From Leucothrix arctica (GTDB lineage Bacteria; Pseudomonadota; Gammaproteobacteria; Thiotrichales; Thiotrichaceae), in NCBI RefSeq assembly GCF_003172895.1, contig NZ_QGKL01000016.1:1-64000 (forward strand): a DNA stretch of 64,000 nucleotides. Reading direction: 5' to 3'. Shown piece after piece: positions 43,006 to 51,294 of the stretch (positions are counted from its first letter, which is position 1; each line of letters begins with the position of its first letter). The notes under the pieces are model-generated. The model was not told the origin of the DNA. It ran no database searches and saw nothing but the letters and a program-made list of their open reading frames with translations. The position numbers and the translations under genes were made by a program.

Positions 43006-44022
43006 ATGCACACACGTAAACTAGGTTCGTTAGAAGTATCTGCCGTTGGCTTAGGCTGCATGAATATGTCGATGGGCTACGGTGCTGCTGACCGTGACAC
43101 CTCCATTCGACTACTCAACGAAGCACTAGACTCAGGCTATTCCTTCCTCGATACCGCGACACTGTATGGCGGTGGACATAATGAATTACTCATTGGTGAA
43201 GCACTCCGCACTCGCAGAAATGAATATGTTCTTGCGAGCAAATGCGGCATGGAACGAGATATAGATGGCAAAACGGTGACCGATGGACGCCCTGAAAACA
43301 TCAAGCGACAATGCGAAAATAGCCTAAAGCGACTGCAAACAGACGTTATCGACCTTTATTACCTGCACCGCATGGACGCAGGTGTCCCTATCGAGGAAAG
43401 CGTTGGCGCATTAGGTGACTTGGTTAAAGAAGGAAAGCTACGCGAGATTGGCTTATCTGAAATTTCGAGTGAGACACTCATGCGAGCGCACAAAGAATTC
43501 CCTGTTGGCGCGGTGCAATCTGAGTATTCTCTGTGGTCACGTACACCTGAGTTAAAGATGTTAGCGACTTGCGAAGCACTTGGCGTCGCTTTTGTACCAT
43601 TTTCACCGCTAGGTCGTCAGTTCCTCACCGGGAAGTCGGTCAATAACTCACTGTTAGGGCCAGAAGATATTCGTTGCACTAACGCAAAACCACGTTTTGA
43701 TCCCGCTTGTTTCGGGCAAAATATAAAGCTGCTAGACCCTTACAGTAAAGTAGCCAATCGAGTCGGTTGCAGCATGGCTCAGCTGGCGCTTGCATGGGTA
43801 CTCTCTCAGCAAGATTCTCAGGGTCATAAACGCCTCATTCCTATCCCTGGAACGAAGCATATTGAATACATGCATGAGAACCGTCAGGCCAGCGAAATTG
43901 CTTTAGACGACGATACGATTGCAGAATTGAATGACCTGATCAATGAAATGACCATCGCTGGCGAGCGCTATACCGATGCGCTAATGAAATCAATTGACTC
44001 CGAACGCGACCGCGACGTTTAA
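43006..44022 (+). CDS. Aldo/keto reductase
   Basis: This 338-residue TIM-barrel oxidoreductase has the full catalytic set: Asp and Tyr in FLDTATLYGGGHNE (about residues 47-60), Lys in VLASKCGM and His in DLYYLHRMD. NADPH-binding IPIPGTKHIEYMHEN is near the C-terminus. It resembles the YakC/general stress branch of the family, acting on aldehydes or ketones. It has GGGG upstream of the ATG and a terminator just after. Confidence 0.92.
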   Translation: MHTRKLGSLEVSAVGLGCMNMSMGYGAADRDTSIRLLNEALDSGYSFLDTATLYGGGHNELLIGEALRTRRNEYVLASKCGMERDIDGKTVTDGRPENIKRQCENSLKRLQTDVIDLYYLHRMDAGVPIEESVGALGDLVKEGKLREIGLSEISSETLMRAHKEFPVGAVQSEYSLWSRTPELKMLATCEALGVAFVPFSPLGRQFLTGKSVNNSLLGPEDIRCTNAKPRFDPACFGQNIKLLDPYSKVANRVGCSMAQLALAWVLSQQDSQGHKRLIPIPGTKHIEYMHENRQASEIALDDDTIAELNDLINEMTIAGERYTDALMKSIDSERDRDV

Positions 44023-44035
44023 GCAGATATAACAT

Positions 44036-44060
44036 AAGCCACCAAACATTACGGTGGCTT
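44036..44060 (+). terminator. Terminator of the aldo/keto reductase gene
   Basis: AAGCCACC and GGTGGCTT pair over 8 bp with a 9-base loop, 13 bases after the stop codon. The T-run is short. Confidence 0.7.
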
Positions 44061-44062
44061 TG

Positions 44063-44523
44063 TTATGCATACCGCTATCTCCCTGTAAAACATTACTAAA
44101 GTTAGATATCTTGCAGTTATCAACGAGGTTATGCACCATCTTATCCACAGCCTTGGAAAACTCCAAGAGCCTTATGGTTACTGTCTCTAAAGGGGAAAAC
44201 TTCCCCGAAATAAACGTCAGTAAATTACTTATCCACCGCTACTCAGAAAATCGTTGGATAACTTAAGTACTTGATATTTTTTAACAAAAAGTTAATAAAC
44301 TGATACTTGTTTGGACAACATTGGCGCTAATTTCACGCCATGTAACTTATCTTCCGCCTATGGTTTTGGAAACTTGTTAGCTTCAAATAAAAACTTTTCC
44401 ACAAATCTACCCATACACAAGCTGAACGATTTTTAACCATATAGAGCTACAGTAAGCTATAGCTAGCTCTAACAGAGTTGTAGGAATAGTGTTCACAGAG
44501 TTATCCACAACTTTTGGGGATAA
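44063..44523. other. Cluster of DnaA boxes in non-coding DNA (candidate replication origin or DnaA-titration locus)
   Basis: The 527-base gap after the aldo/keto reductase holds two perfect DnaA boxes TTATCCACA (44141-44149 and 44501-44509). Five more have one mismatch: TTATGCATA 44063, TTATGCACC 44129, TTATCCACC 44229, TTTTCCACA 44395 and, on the minus strand, TTATCCCCA at 44515-44523. A weaker one (TTATCCAAC, minus) is at 44253. Between the two groups is an AT-rich stretch (44270-44305, GATATTTTTTAACAAAAAG) that could unwind. Two hairpins are also present (GGGGAAAACTTCCCC at 44192; AGAGCTA/TAGCTCT near 44443-44470). No gene is seen. Confidence 0.6.
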
Positions 44524-44549
44524 CTCCACAAACAAGTGATGCGTTAACT

Positions 44550-45596
44550 TTAAGGCGCTAGCGTCAGTTTCTTCATAAAAGAGCCATCAGCCGCGTTCAA
44601 AATACTGATAAAACCCGCTCCGTTATTTCCCCTAGAACAACGACTACCGTAAGCAATCAATTGCCCATTTGGACTAATATCGGCTGCCTGACTCGGTCGG
44701 CAATTATTCGGTAAACTTAAGCTAATTCCTTTTTTCTGTTTGCTGCTTAAGTCATAGCGCAATAATTGATTATTTCCGAACGACACCAATAAAAAACGCC
44801 CATTTGGAGTGAAGGTTGCTGGCACAGTATCGTCACTACGCGTTATTTTAGTGATGCCATCAGTCGTTAGATCCACCAGATTAGTACCAACCAGCAAGTA
44901 CTTCCCTTTAGCGCCAAAAGAAATGGTATCAACATTAAACGTCTGACCGCTCTGCGTAGCCAAGTCCAAAATTTTCGTCACCTTCTTTTGGTAAGTATCA
45001 TAAAGGTGAAGCTGGCTTTTGGCGGCAGACATCGTTTGTATATAAGCGACAGTGCGCCCGTTTTGACTAATCCCCATGGCAGAGAGTGTGCCTGTGGGTA
45101 ATTTGATCGCAGCAAGCACCCTGCCATTCCCTGTGTGGACAACGCTTAGCACTCGCTTGTTAGCACTATGGAATAACTGCGCAGTTCCGCTTTTGTTGGT
45201 GATGGCTGGCCCAGCAACGTACTGGTTTGGCCACGGTAACGACGGTACTTTTAACGTGCGTAACACCTTGCCCGTTTTATTATGCAAAATACTCAGACCT
45301 TTAGGCTCAAGCACTGCCGTTTTAAAACCGTCGGGCGTGAAACCCATAATGCGACTTTTGACTGACAACGGAGTCGTAACGGTCGTTTCACCTGTTTTGA
45401 GACTTACAAAGTTGATCGTTGTTGCTTTAGCCGTACTATAGTTACTCAGGTATAACACTTGGCTTGAGTCATTACTAAACGCGACTTGCTGTATGCTGAC
45501 AGGTGGTTGCGGACGTGCAGCCCCTTGATTAACGAGTAAAACCATCAGACCTATCCCTAGTCCGATGTTATTTTTTTGAAGTATATTTTTTAGCAT
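44550..45596 (-). CDS. Exported WD40-like beta-propeller protein
   Basis: From ATG 45596 the protein has 348 residues with an N-terminal signal peptide (MLKNILQKNNIGLGIGLMVL, ending about NQGAARP); the frame opens 14 codons earlier. The rest is a seven-blade-type propeller with repeated blade ends such as VAFSNDSSQVLYLS, MGFTPDGFKTAVL, MGISQNGRTVAYI, TFTPNGRFLLVSF and DISPNGQLIAYGS. Such proteins act as periplasmic scaffolds or binding proteins; the specific role is unknown. It flanks the DnaA-box region. Confidence 0.78.
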   Translation of the reverse strand: MLKNILQKNNIGLGIGLMVLLVNQGAARPQPPVSIQQVAFSNDSSQVLYLSNYSTAKATTINFVSLKTGETTVTTPLSVKSRIMGFTPDGFKTAVLEPKGLSILHNKTGKVLRTLKVPSLPWPNQYVAGPAITNKSGTAQLFHSANKRVLSVVHTGNGRVLAAIKLPTGTLSAMGISQNGRTVAYIQTMSAAKSQLHLYDTYQKKVTKILDLATQSGQTFNVDTISFGAKGKYLLVGTNLVDLTTDGITKITRSDDTVPATFTPNGRFLLVSFGNNQLLRYDLSSKQKKGISLSLPNNCRPSQAADISPNGQLIAYGSRCSRGNNGAGFISILNAADGSFMKKLTLAP

Positions 45597-45676
45597 TATT
45601 ATATCCTTGTGGCCGCTGGCATCAGAGTGCAAGACCAACGCACCATTACGTTTTAAACAACCTAAGTTATTTAGCT

Positions 45677-46213
45677 ATGAACCAAACAATCGCCTCATCT
45701 ATCCGTACTATTCCCGGTCATCCAAAACCAGGCATAAACTTTAGGGACATCACCACTTTACTGGAAAACCCTAAAGCATTCCGAATGACTATTGACCAGT
45801 TCGTGCAGCGTTACATGGACCAAAACATCACTGCTGTGGCAGGTATTGAGTCCCGTGGTTTTGTATTTGGTTCAGTGCTCGCTTATGAGCTTAGTGTTCC
45901 TTTTCTCAGCATTCGTAAAGCGGGTAAACTCCCTGCTGAAACCATCAGTCAGTCGTACCAACTTGAGTACGGCGAAGACGTTATGGAAATCCACAAAGAC
46001 TGCGTTAAGCCCGGTGATCGTGTGCTTATCATTGATGACTTGATTGCTACCGGTGGCACAGTGTCAGCGGCGATCAAACTGGTTCGTCAACTAGGTGGTG
46101 TGGTGGTCGAAAGCTGTTTTGTTATCGACTTACCAGACCTAGGTGGCAGCAAAAAAGTTCAGGAAGAAATGGACTGCCCTTGTTACTCAATCTGTGAGTT
46201 TGAGGGAGACTAG
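45677..46213 (+). CDS. apt: Adenine phosphoribosyltransferase
   Basis: This 178-residue purine salvage enzyme makes AMP from adenine and PRPP. The PRPP-binding motif VLIIDDLIATGGT (about 117-129) and the N-terminal IPGHPKPGINFRDIT are characteristic of Apt, with AGIESRGFVFG in the core. It is followed 2 bases after its stop by a nucleosidase gene, which produces adenine in its MTA/SAH form, so the two make a coherent salvage operon. Confidence 0.95.
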   Translation: MNQTIASSIRTIPGHPKPGINFRDITTLLENPKAFRMTIDQFVQRYMDQNITAVAGIESRGFVFGSVLAYELSVPFLSIRKAGKLPAETISQSYQLEYGEDVMEIHKDCVKPGDRVLIIDDLIATGGTVSAAIKLVRQLGGVVVESCFVIDLPDLGGSKKVQEEMDCPCYSICEFEGD

Positions 46214-46215
46214 TC

Positions 46216-46797
46216 ATGACGACAGCAACCGCGAAGCGTTACATTATTGTGGCAGCATTGGAAATGGAAACACCTGAGCTAGAGCAACTTGCGCCTGTTG
46301 TGCATACGGGTGTCGGCAAGGTGAATGCAGCGATCAAACTGTATGAAGCGATACTACTGCACAAGCCTGATTTTGTTGTGAATTACGGCACGGCAGGGGC
46401 TATTACTAAGCAGTCTGGATTATTGAAAGTGAACACCTTTATTCAGCGTGATATGGATACGCGAGGGATTGGAACAGCGCGTGGTGTAACCCCTTTTGGT
46501 GAGACGGATGTATTGCCAAAAGCACACGGCATTGTTCTAGGTTCTGGTGATTCGTTTGTGACTGACCCTGTTGCTGAGCTGGAAGGTTTAGAGATTGCGC
46601 TCGACCTGATCGATATGGAGGCTTTTGCACTTAAAGAAGTGTGCGACCACCTTGGTATGCCGTTTGAGTGCTATAAATTTGTGTCGGATGATACAAATGA
46701 GGATTCGTCTTCGGATTGGGCAGAGAATGTGGCTAAGGGAGCGGTATTGTTTAAGGCGTTTGCTGAGGAAAATATTGGGCGATCAGCACTACTTTAA
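46216..46797 (+). CDS. Purine nucleosidase, MTA/SAH nucleosidase-like
   Basis: This 193-residue protein of the PNP/UDP phosphorylase superfamily has THTGVGKVNAA-like VHTGVGKVNAAI at about 32-43, VNYGTAGAI and the nucleoside-binding DLIDMEAFALKEVC, where the Glu contacts the ribose. The catalytic Asp region reads KFVSDDTNEDSS. It is shorter than Pfs (about 230). It likely splits methylthioadenosine or S-adenosylhomocysteine, giving adenine for the Apt encoded immediately upstream. Confidence 0.82.
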   Translation: MTTATAKRYIIVAALEMETPELEQLAPVVHTGVGKVNAAIKLYEAILLHKPDFVVNYGTAGAITKQSGLLKVNTFIQRDMDTRGIGTARGVTPFGETDVLPKAHGIVLGSGDSFVTDPVAELEGLEIALDLIDMEAFALKEVCDHLGMPFECYKFVSDDTNEDSSSDWAENVAKGAVLFKAFAEENIGRSALL

Positions 46798-46868
46798 TGT
46801 ATCAATTATACAATTAAATTTTCAGAATAAACTCGGGCGCCTAAATACCAGACGCCCGAAAAATAGCT

Positions 46869-47132
46869 TTAATGCAATGAATCCCAACTAGGTACATTGT
46901 CGCTTTCTTCAACAGTATCCAGCATGCCGTTCACTTTAGACTTCAACTCAGCAAAGCTTTTATTTGCCATTCTTGCTTCGATAGTAGAAAGCGCTTCAAG
47001 CTGGCTAATCTGTGTCGTTAACAGATAGTTAGCTAAATTATTCATGGAAACACCCTGGAGTTGCGCCTCTGACTCTAAACGCTTTTTTAGATCAAGAGGA
47101 ACTCTTAAGGTCACTACTTGTGTTTTACTCAT
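46869..47132 (-). CDS. Ribbon-helix-helix antitoxin (orphan)
   Basis: This 87-residue protein begins with an Arc/RHH DNA-binding fold (QVVTLRVPLDLKKRLESEAQ, then GVSMNNLANYLL). It has an acidic C-terminal tail (VEESDNVPSWDSLH) of the sort that wraps a toxin. Its ATG overlaps the end of a PIN-toxin relic encoded upstream on the same strand (ATGAGTAA). It was therefore the second gene of a toxin-antitoxin pair and now seems to be alone. Confidence 0.8.
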   Translation of the reverse strand: MSKTQVVTLRVPLDLKKRLESEAQLQGVSMNNLANYLLTTQISQLEALSTIEARMANKSFAELKSKVNGMLDTVEESDNVPSWDSLH

Positions 47133-47337
47133 GGTCTTTTCTCCACTGTTGGTAAAATTGCTTTGGCGTTACCACATCGAAGCCAAAGCCTTTGAGTTCA
47201 CCACTTTCAAAATCACAAATAAGTTATCTTTCTTATCTGTCAAGTTTGGACGAAGCCTGAAATAGGTTTCATCCTTACTGTGCTAGAAAATCTAAAGCGT
47301 CCTCAATTTGAACTTTCACTATATATTCATACGACAT
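47125..47337 (-). pseudogene. PIN-domain toxin relic
   Basis: Pieces of a PIN toxin can be read in shifting frames: MSYEYIVKVQIEDALDFLA, then DETYFRLRPNLTDKKDNLFV, then CDFESGELKGFGFDVVTPKQ with FYQQWRKDHE at the end. The order and the LRPNL...DN...FGF.V.TPK pattern fit PIN toxins paired with RHH antitoxins. Most of the N-terminal half and the segment with the third acidic residue are missing. At least two frameshifts or deletions separate the pieces, so no active toxin is possible. Confidence 0.65.
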
Positions 47338-47377
47338 ATAATTATTAAATTAACCAGTTCAATTTATCTTATTTATC

Positions 47378-48718
47378 TTATTTATCTGATAGCCTTATAC
47401 ATCTCCCCATATAATCACTAACCAATGAATTTTCTTTATTAACAGCCAAACTAAATCCATAAAAAAAATCAGGATTTAATGCCAGTATTGAAAAACTCAC
47501 CTTACTCCCTCTTGAAATTAATTTATATTGTTCAATAGAAGGTTTGAAGATAACTATGTAGTTATCTTTATCCGTCATTATCTCGCCATCTATATCAAAC
47601 TTTTTATTATCTATTTCAAGTATAAATTCCCCGGAAGGAATTATATTTCCTTTACTATACATAGCCGTAGCGTAAATTAAATCCTTTGAGTCGCATGTAA
47701 ATAGTAGCTTACCGACCCCTCTCCACGTCCTTTGGACACCTTTAAGATATAAAATACCTTTACCTTTCAAACTTTCAATAGTCCAACTTTTTTGTTCTCC
47801 ATTACTATTAACTAATTTTAAAATTGATGCATCCTTCTTTGATATAATATCAATACTATCTTTACTCGTATTACTCATACGATCAAATAACTGAACATCA
47901 ATTCCCATATCAAGTAAATATTTTATTATTTTAGCAGATACAACTTGAGCTAAGTCCAAGTCATTCTTTGAAGATAACTCTTTAGAAAAACGATGTACAC
48001 CTACTCTACCCCCACTCGATAAAGACCGATAAACACCACCTGAATAGGCTAATACACAAGCACTAAAACAGCTAGACTCTCTGTATTCAGAAACACTGGC
48101 GTTAACTGAAATACCCGTTGAGAAGCCATAGTTCCTTATTAACCTTCCTATACCCATTCCAGCAAGGAGATCTCCACCAGGAGAGTCAAAATAAACAATC
48201 GCACTCTTTATGTTATTAGATGAAATAGTTTTTTTTAAATTAATCAACATATCTTTAGATATAACACCTTTAACATAAATTGATTGGGGAAGATCAAGAA
48301 GGGCTGTTTCCTTATTTCTTTTAAAATAAATCCCTCCACTATTTTCACTTATTAACTCATCATCAGCTTTTGATTCAACCAAAGAGATATTTTTATCACT
48401 TGCGAATTTTTCAGCCCATTTATTATTGGGTGATAAATCCAATAAAATTAAAAGATAATTTTTCGATAAATCTTTATTTCCTTTACTAAACTCTGCAGCA
48501 GAAAGACTAGCTAAACTCGATATTTTTTGCTTCCTTTCTTTAGCACATTGGTAAGCATTCTTATAGAAAACTACCGCACCAGAGTAGTCTTTAACGTCAT
48601 TTAAAATATTCCCTTTATAAATATTTTTTTCATAACATTCATTCAGAATCAATGAATTAGCTTGTAAAGGAGATAATATCAACAAAATAAAAAATGTAAA
48701 AAATAACTTATAAGCCAT
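47378..48718 (-). CDS. Exported ClpP-like serine protease-fold protein with TPR-like N-terminus
   Basis: This 446-residue protein has a signal peptide (MAYKLFFTFFILLILSPLQANS). A helical part like tetratricopeptide repeats follows (about 25-105; DYSGAVVFYKNAYQCAKE). A ClpP/crotonase-like domain lies at about 130-290: IVYFDSPGGDLLAGMGIGRL, then SSCFSACVLAYSGGVYR, where the Ser of FSAC sits at the ClpP nucleophile position, and RVGVHRF where the His is expected. This resembles the periplasmic COG3904-type proteins. The last 130 residues are unrecognised. The gene is markedly more AT-rich than its surroundings, suggesting recent transfer. Confidence 0.68.
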   Translation of the reverse strand: MAYKLFFTFFILLILSPLQANSLILNECYEKNIYKGNILNDVKDYSGAVVFYKNAYQCAKERKQKISSLASLSAAEFSKGNKDLSKNYLLILLDLSPNNKWAEKFASDKNISLVESKADDELISENSGGIYFKRNKETALLDLPQSIYVKGVISKDMLINLKKTISSNNIKSAIVYFDSPGGDLLAGMGIGRLIRNYGFSTGISVNASVSEYRESSCFSACVLAYSGGVYRSLSSGGRVGVHRFSKELSSKNDLDLAQVVSAKIIKYLLDMGIDVQLFDRMSNTSKDSIDIISKKDASILKLVNSNGEQKSWTIESLKGKGILYLKGVQRTWRGVGKLLFTCDSKDLIYATAMYSKGNIIPSGEFILEIDNKKFDIDGEIMTDKDNYIVIFKPSIEQYKLISRGSKVSFSILALNPDFFYGFSLAVNKENSLVSDYMGRCIRLSDK

Positions 48719-48908
48719 AGTCTATCCGAAACTTTCTAAAAAATGCTATCAAACGCTGGAATAATACAATCAGTGCAACATATATCTGATTGAAAAAATG
48801 AGTTAATTGGCATTACCACTTTAGTTCTCACAAAAAACAGATATGCTATGAGCACATATTATCACCAGCTAACTCTGGCACAACTGCACTTACTGCTTGA
48901 AACCAGCC

Positions 48909-49313
48909 TTACTCTAAAGGAAGCCAATTCTCCAACCTCAAACCATCAACACGCTCAAACTCTTTAATATTATTAGTTATTAGCACAGCATCCAAATAAC
49001 GTGCATGTACTGCAATAAATAAGTCGTTACCACCAATTGGTGTACCTTCACGACGAAGTTGAGCACGAATATGTCCGTAGTATCTCCCAGCCTCTTCTGG
49101 CCAAGGTAGTACACTTATGTTTTGCAGAAACAATTCAAATTGTTCTCTGCGAGCCGCTCTTATTGAAGCTTGACTATTTTCTATGCCATACCAAAGTTCA
49201 GCACAAACAATACTTGATATACATAGGTCTGGCGTACTTCGGAAGCGTTGCTGTAATTCTAAAGACCGTCTTTTTAAAACATAAATACAGATATTCGTGT
49301 CTAGCATTACCAT
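48909..49313 (-). CDS. vapC: VapC PIN-domain ribonuclease toxin
   Basis: The start was placed at the ATG at 49313, which overlaps the vapB TGA by one base, giving 134 residues. The frame can also open one codon earlier at a TTG. PIN-domain acidic residues are visible: Asp in MLDTNICIYV, Glu in CAELWYG, and Asp in GGNDLFIAVHA. NNIKEFERVDGLRLENW is the common VapC end. The family cleaves tRNA or rRNA. It is neutralised by the VapB encoded just before it. Confidence 0.92.
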   Translation of the reverse strand: MVMLDTNICIYVLKRRSLELQQRFRSTPDLCISSIVCAELWYGIENSQASIRAARREQFELFLQNISVLPWPEEAGRYYGHIRAQLRREGTPIGGNDLFIAVHARYLDAVLITNNIKEFERVDGLRLENWLPLE

Positions 49314-49546
49314 CAAAAGAAGTCCCTTTCTTGAGGAAGGTCATCTTCACGGTCAGCTAAAAAGTCATCATCAAATGCACTTGCTTGATTAAAAAAGTCG
49401 TCCCAAGAGGGCTTTTTTGCAGAGATGATAATATTGTCTCCCTGTCGAATCAGGTAGACCTCTTCTGTGTCGAAACGAAATTCTTTTGGTAATCGAATGG
49501 CTTGGCTTCGACCATTCATAAATACTTTTGCGGTTTGTGCTTGCAT
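49313..49546 (-). CDS. vapB: VapB antitoxin (AbrB-type)
   Basis: This 77-residue antitoxin has an N-terminal swapped-hairpin AbrB DNA-binding domain (QTAKVFMNGRSQAIRLPKEF) and an acidic C-terminal tail for VapC binding (DDDFLADREDDLPQERDFF). It is directly coupled to vapC. It should also repress its own promoter in the 49547-49640 gap, where AGATATATATCA-like palindromic AT sequence occurs. Confidence 0.92.
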   Translation of the reverse strand: MQAQTAKVFMNGRSQAIRLPKEFRFDTEEVYLIRQGDNIIISAKKPSWDDFFNQASAFDDDFLADREDDLPQERDFF

Positions 49547-49653
49547 AGTAATTACCTCACTAATTTAGATATATATCAAATAGTATATACCACAAACAAC
49601 GATTACTATACCTTTGATTTTTAATCGTTTATCAGAGGCTTTCGTATATTAAA

Positions 49654-50604
49654 TTATCCACTGATATCCCAACACCAAACACTCTCAGACGTTAAATGCA
49701 CACCACCAACCCAACGATCAACCTTAGACACATCAAGCCAATTAACCTTCCCCGCCAACACGCCTAACCCAGCTTCTGTGACAGTTAATTCCCGCCCCTC
49801 TAAAGCAGGCAAAGTTAACGCCTCTCCTTCAGAAACCTCAATCAAAGGCAGACTAGACCCAAGCAACTCATTAAGCACCACCCAAAAACTAGCATCCCCT
49901 AAGAACTTCCTCTCTTCCATTTTCTGCGTTTTAGAAAAGACCTTCATCAATGATTTCTCACCCTCAGAAATCACCTTCAACGCCTGCTCTGCCGTTCGAG
50001 ATAAACCATTAAGACAACTCGGATACTCTTCCAACATCCTAACAACAGCACCTTCCAAAAAAGGTAAAGCCGAAGTTTCCTCACTCAAAAGCTCACACCA
50101 CTTTTCAGGTGTGTCTGAGCGAAAAGCCGCCCAAGCCTTTGTAGATAAATTCAAGTGGGATTCTGTAACAGGCTGCTCATATTGCACAAGCAGCTTCATT
50201 TCGTCAGGTGAAAGCAGTCCCAAGTATTGGTCAGTACAAATGATTGATAACTCAACACCAACCAAGTCTTGCTGAGCAAACCAATCCAATATTTGAATGA
50301 CTTGCAGCTGGTCATAAAGGTCATACTCAAACCATAAAATGACTTTTTGATATTCGCCAAAAGCCTTCAGCACGTTATCTCTTTCAACGAAGCATTCTGT
50401 AATTTCTTCGACAGTTCCCCAGCCTCGATCAGCAATAAACTGCGCCCTTACCTTAGACAACTCCTCAAGTGATAACCCCGCAGGAACCGGTCCTTCATGC
50501 AAGACATCACGCCAAGGCAGGAACTCACCAGAAATGCCTGCTTTTTTCATTATCTCAACGGCACAATCACCATTTGTAATATTTAATGTGCTGCTCACTG
50601 TCAT
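49654..50604 (-). CDS. DUF1835 domain-containing protein
   Basis: This 316-residue cytosolic protein has the DUF1835 signature at its start: LNITNGDCAVEIMKKAGI and, a few residues later, PWRDVLHEGPVP. The middle contains the partner segment ILWFEYDLYDQLQVIQIL. The biochemical role of the family is unknown. It follows a phosphoribosyltransferase gene on the same strand by 23 bases, so the two may form an operon. Confidence 0.85.
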   Translation of the reverse strand: MTVSSTLNITNGDCAVEIMKKAGISGEFLPWRDVLHEGPVPAGLSLEELSKVRAQFIADRGWGTVEEITECFVERDNVLKAFGEYQKVILWFEYDLYDQLQVIQILDWFAQQDLVGVELSIICTDQYLGLLSPDEMKLLVQYEQPVTESHLNLSTKAWAAFRSDTPEKWCELLSEETSALPFLEGAVVRMLEEYPSCLNGLSRTAEQALKVISEGEKSLMKVFSKTQKMEERKFLGDASFWVVLNELLGSSLPLIEVSEGEALTLPALEGRELTVTEAGLGVLAGKVNWLDVSKVDRWVGGVHLTSESVWCWDISG

Positions 50605-50627
50605 GACTCACTCTGTAACTTGAGGCT

Positions 50628-51197
50628 TTACTTCACAGCTGGCAAATGATCCTTAAGAATCTCAAAAATCTCAGGTCGCTTCTGCTCCATTTCCTCAACC
50701 GTCAGCCCTTCCAACGAATGCGGATACTTCAACCAATCCGACGTTTCATGCACGACATAGTCAGGCGCAAAATCGACCTGATTTCGGCTAGGTTTATAAT
50801 ACGGCACGGCAATACGAATATCTTCTGGCGTATTCAAACGCGCTTGCGCCTTTAATGCGTTAATGATTGCTTCCACAGATCGGCCAGTATCGAACACATC
50901 ATCGACAATCAATAAACGATCGTGGTGTTGAATATTTTTAACCAAATACTCCAAACCAAAGACTTTAACTTCGCGTGACTGATTATCAATCCCTGAATAG
51001 GACGAGGTACGAATCGCAATGTTATCCGTCGGCACGTTGTGAAACTCTAAGTACTCTTGAACAGCAATACCAATCGGTGCGCCACCACGCCACACAGCGA
51101 TGATGAAAGTAGGTTTAAAACCTGACTCCAGCACTTGATGTGCTAATTTAAACGAGTCTTCCAGCAGATCTTGTGCGGTTAGATAAACTTTGTTCAT
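50628..51197 (-). CDS. Purine-type phosphoribosyltransferase (copy 1 of a divergent pair)
   Basis: This 189-residue type I phosphoribosyltransferase has the PRPP motif RLLIVDDVFDTGRS (about 95-108) and FIIAVWRGGAPIG at the diphosphate-binding loop. The C-terminal hood segment has YVVHETSDWLKYPHS, like xanthine/hypoxanthine transferases. The base it uses cannot be told. A paralogue is divergently encoded 97 bases away. Both share the order of motifs and the WL.(F/Y)P end, pointing to an inverted duplication. Confidence 0.85.
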   Translation of the reverse strand: MNKVYLTAQDLLEDSFKLAHQVLESGFKPTFIIAVWRGGAPIGIAVQEYLEFHNVPTDNIAIRTSSYSGIDNQSREVKVFGLEYLVKNIQHHDRLLIVDDVFDTGRSVEAIINALKAQARLNTPEDIRIAVPYYKPSRNQVDFAPDYVVHETSDWLKYPHSLEGLTVEEMEQKRPEIFEILKDHLPAVK

Positions 51198-51294
51198 AGT
51201 AAAACCGTTAACTTAGTCGTTAGTTGAGTGTAATCGACTTTATCAAAGCCGCATTAGTAGAGTATATTAATACTTTCACTTTGCACCTATCGCT

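Noticed and set aside
44054-44266. 70-codon open frame inside the DnaA-box gap
   Set aside because: No ribosome site, no recognisable protein, and the DNA is explained better by the DnaA boxes.
44063-44523. Plasmid-type iterons
   Set aside because: The boxes are DnaA-like with irregular spacing and both orientations; no Rep gene is nearby.
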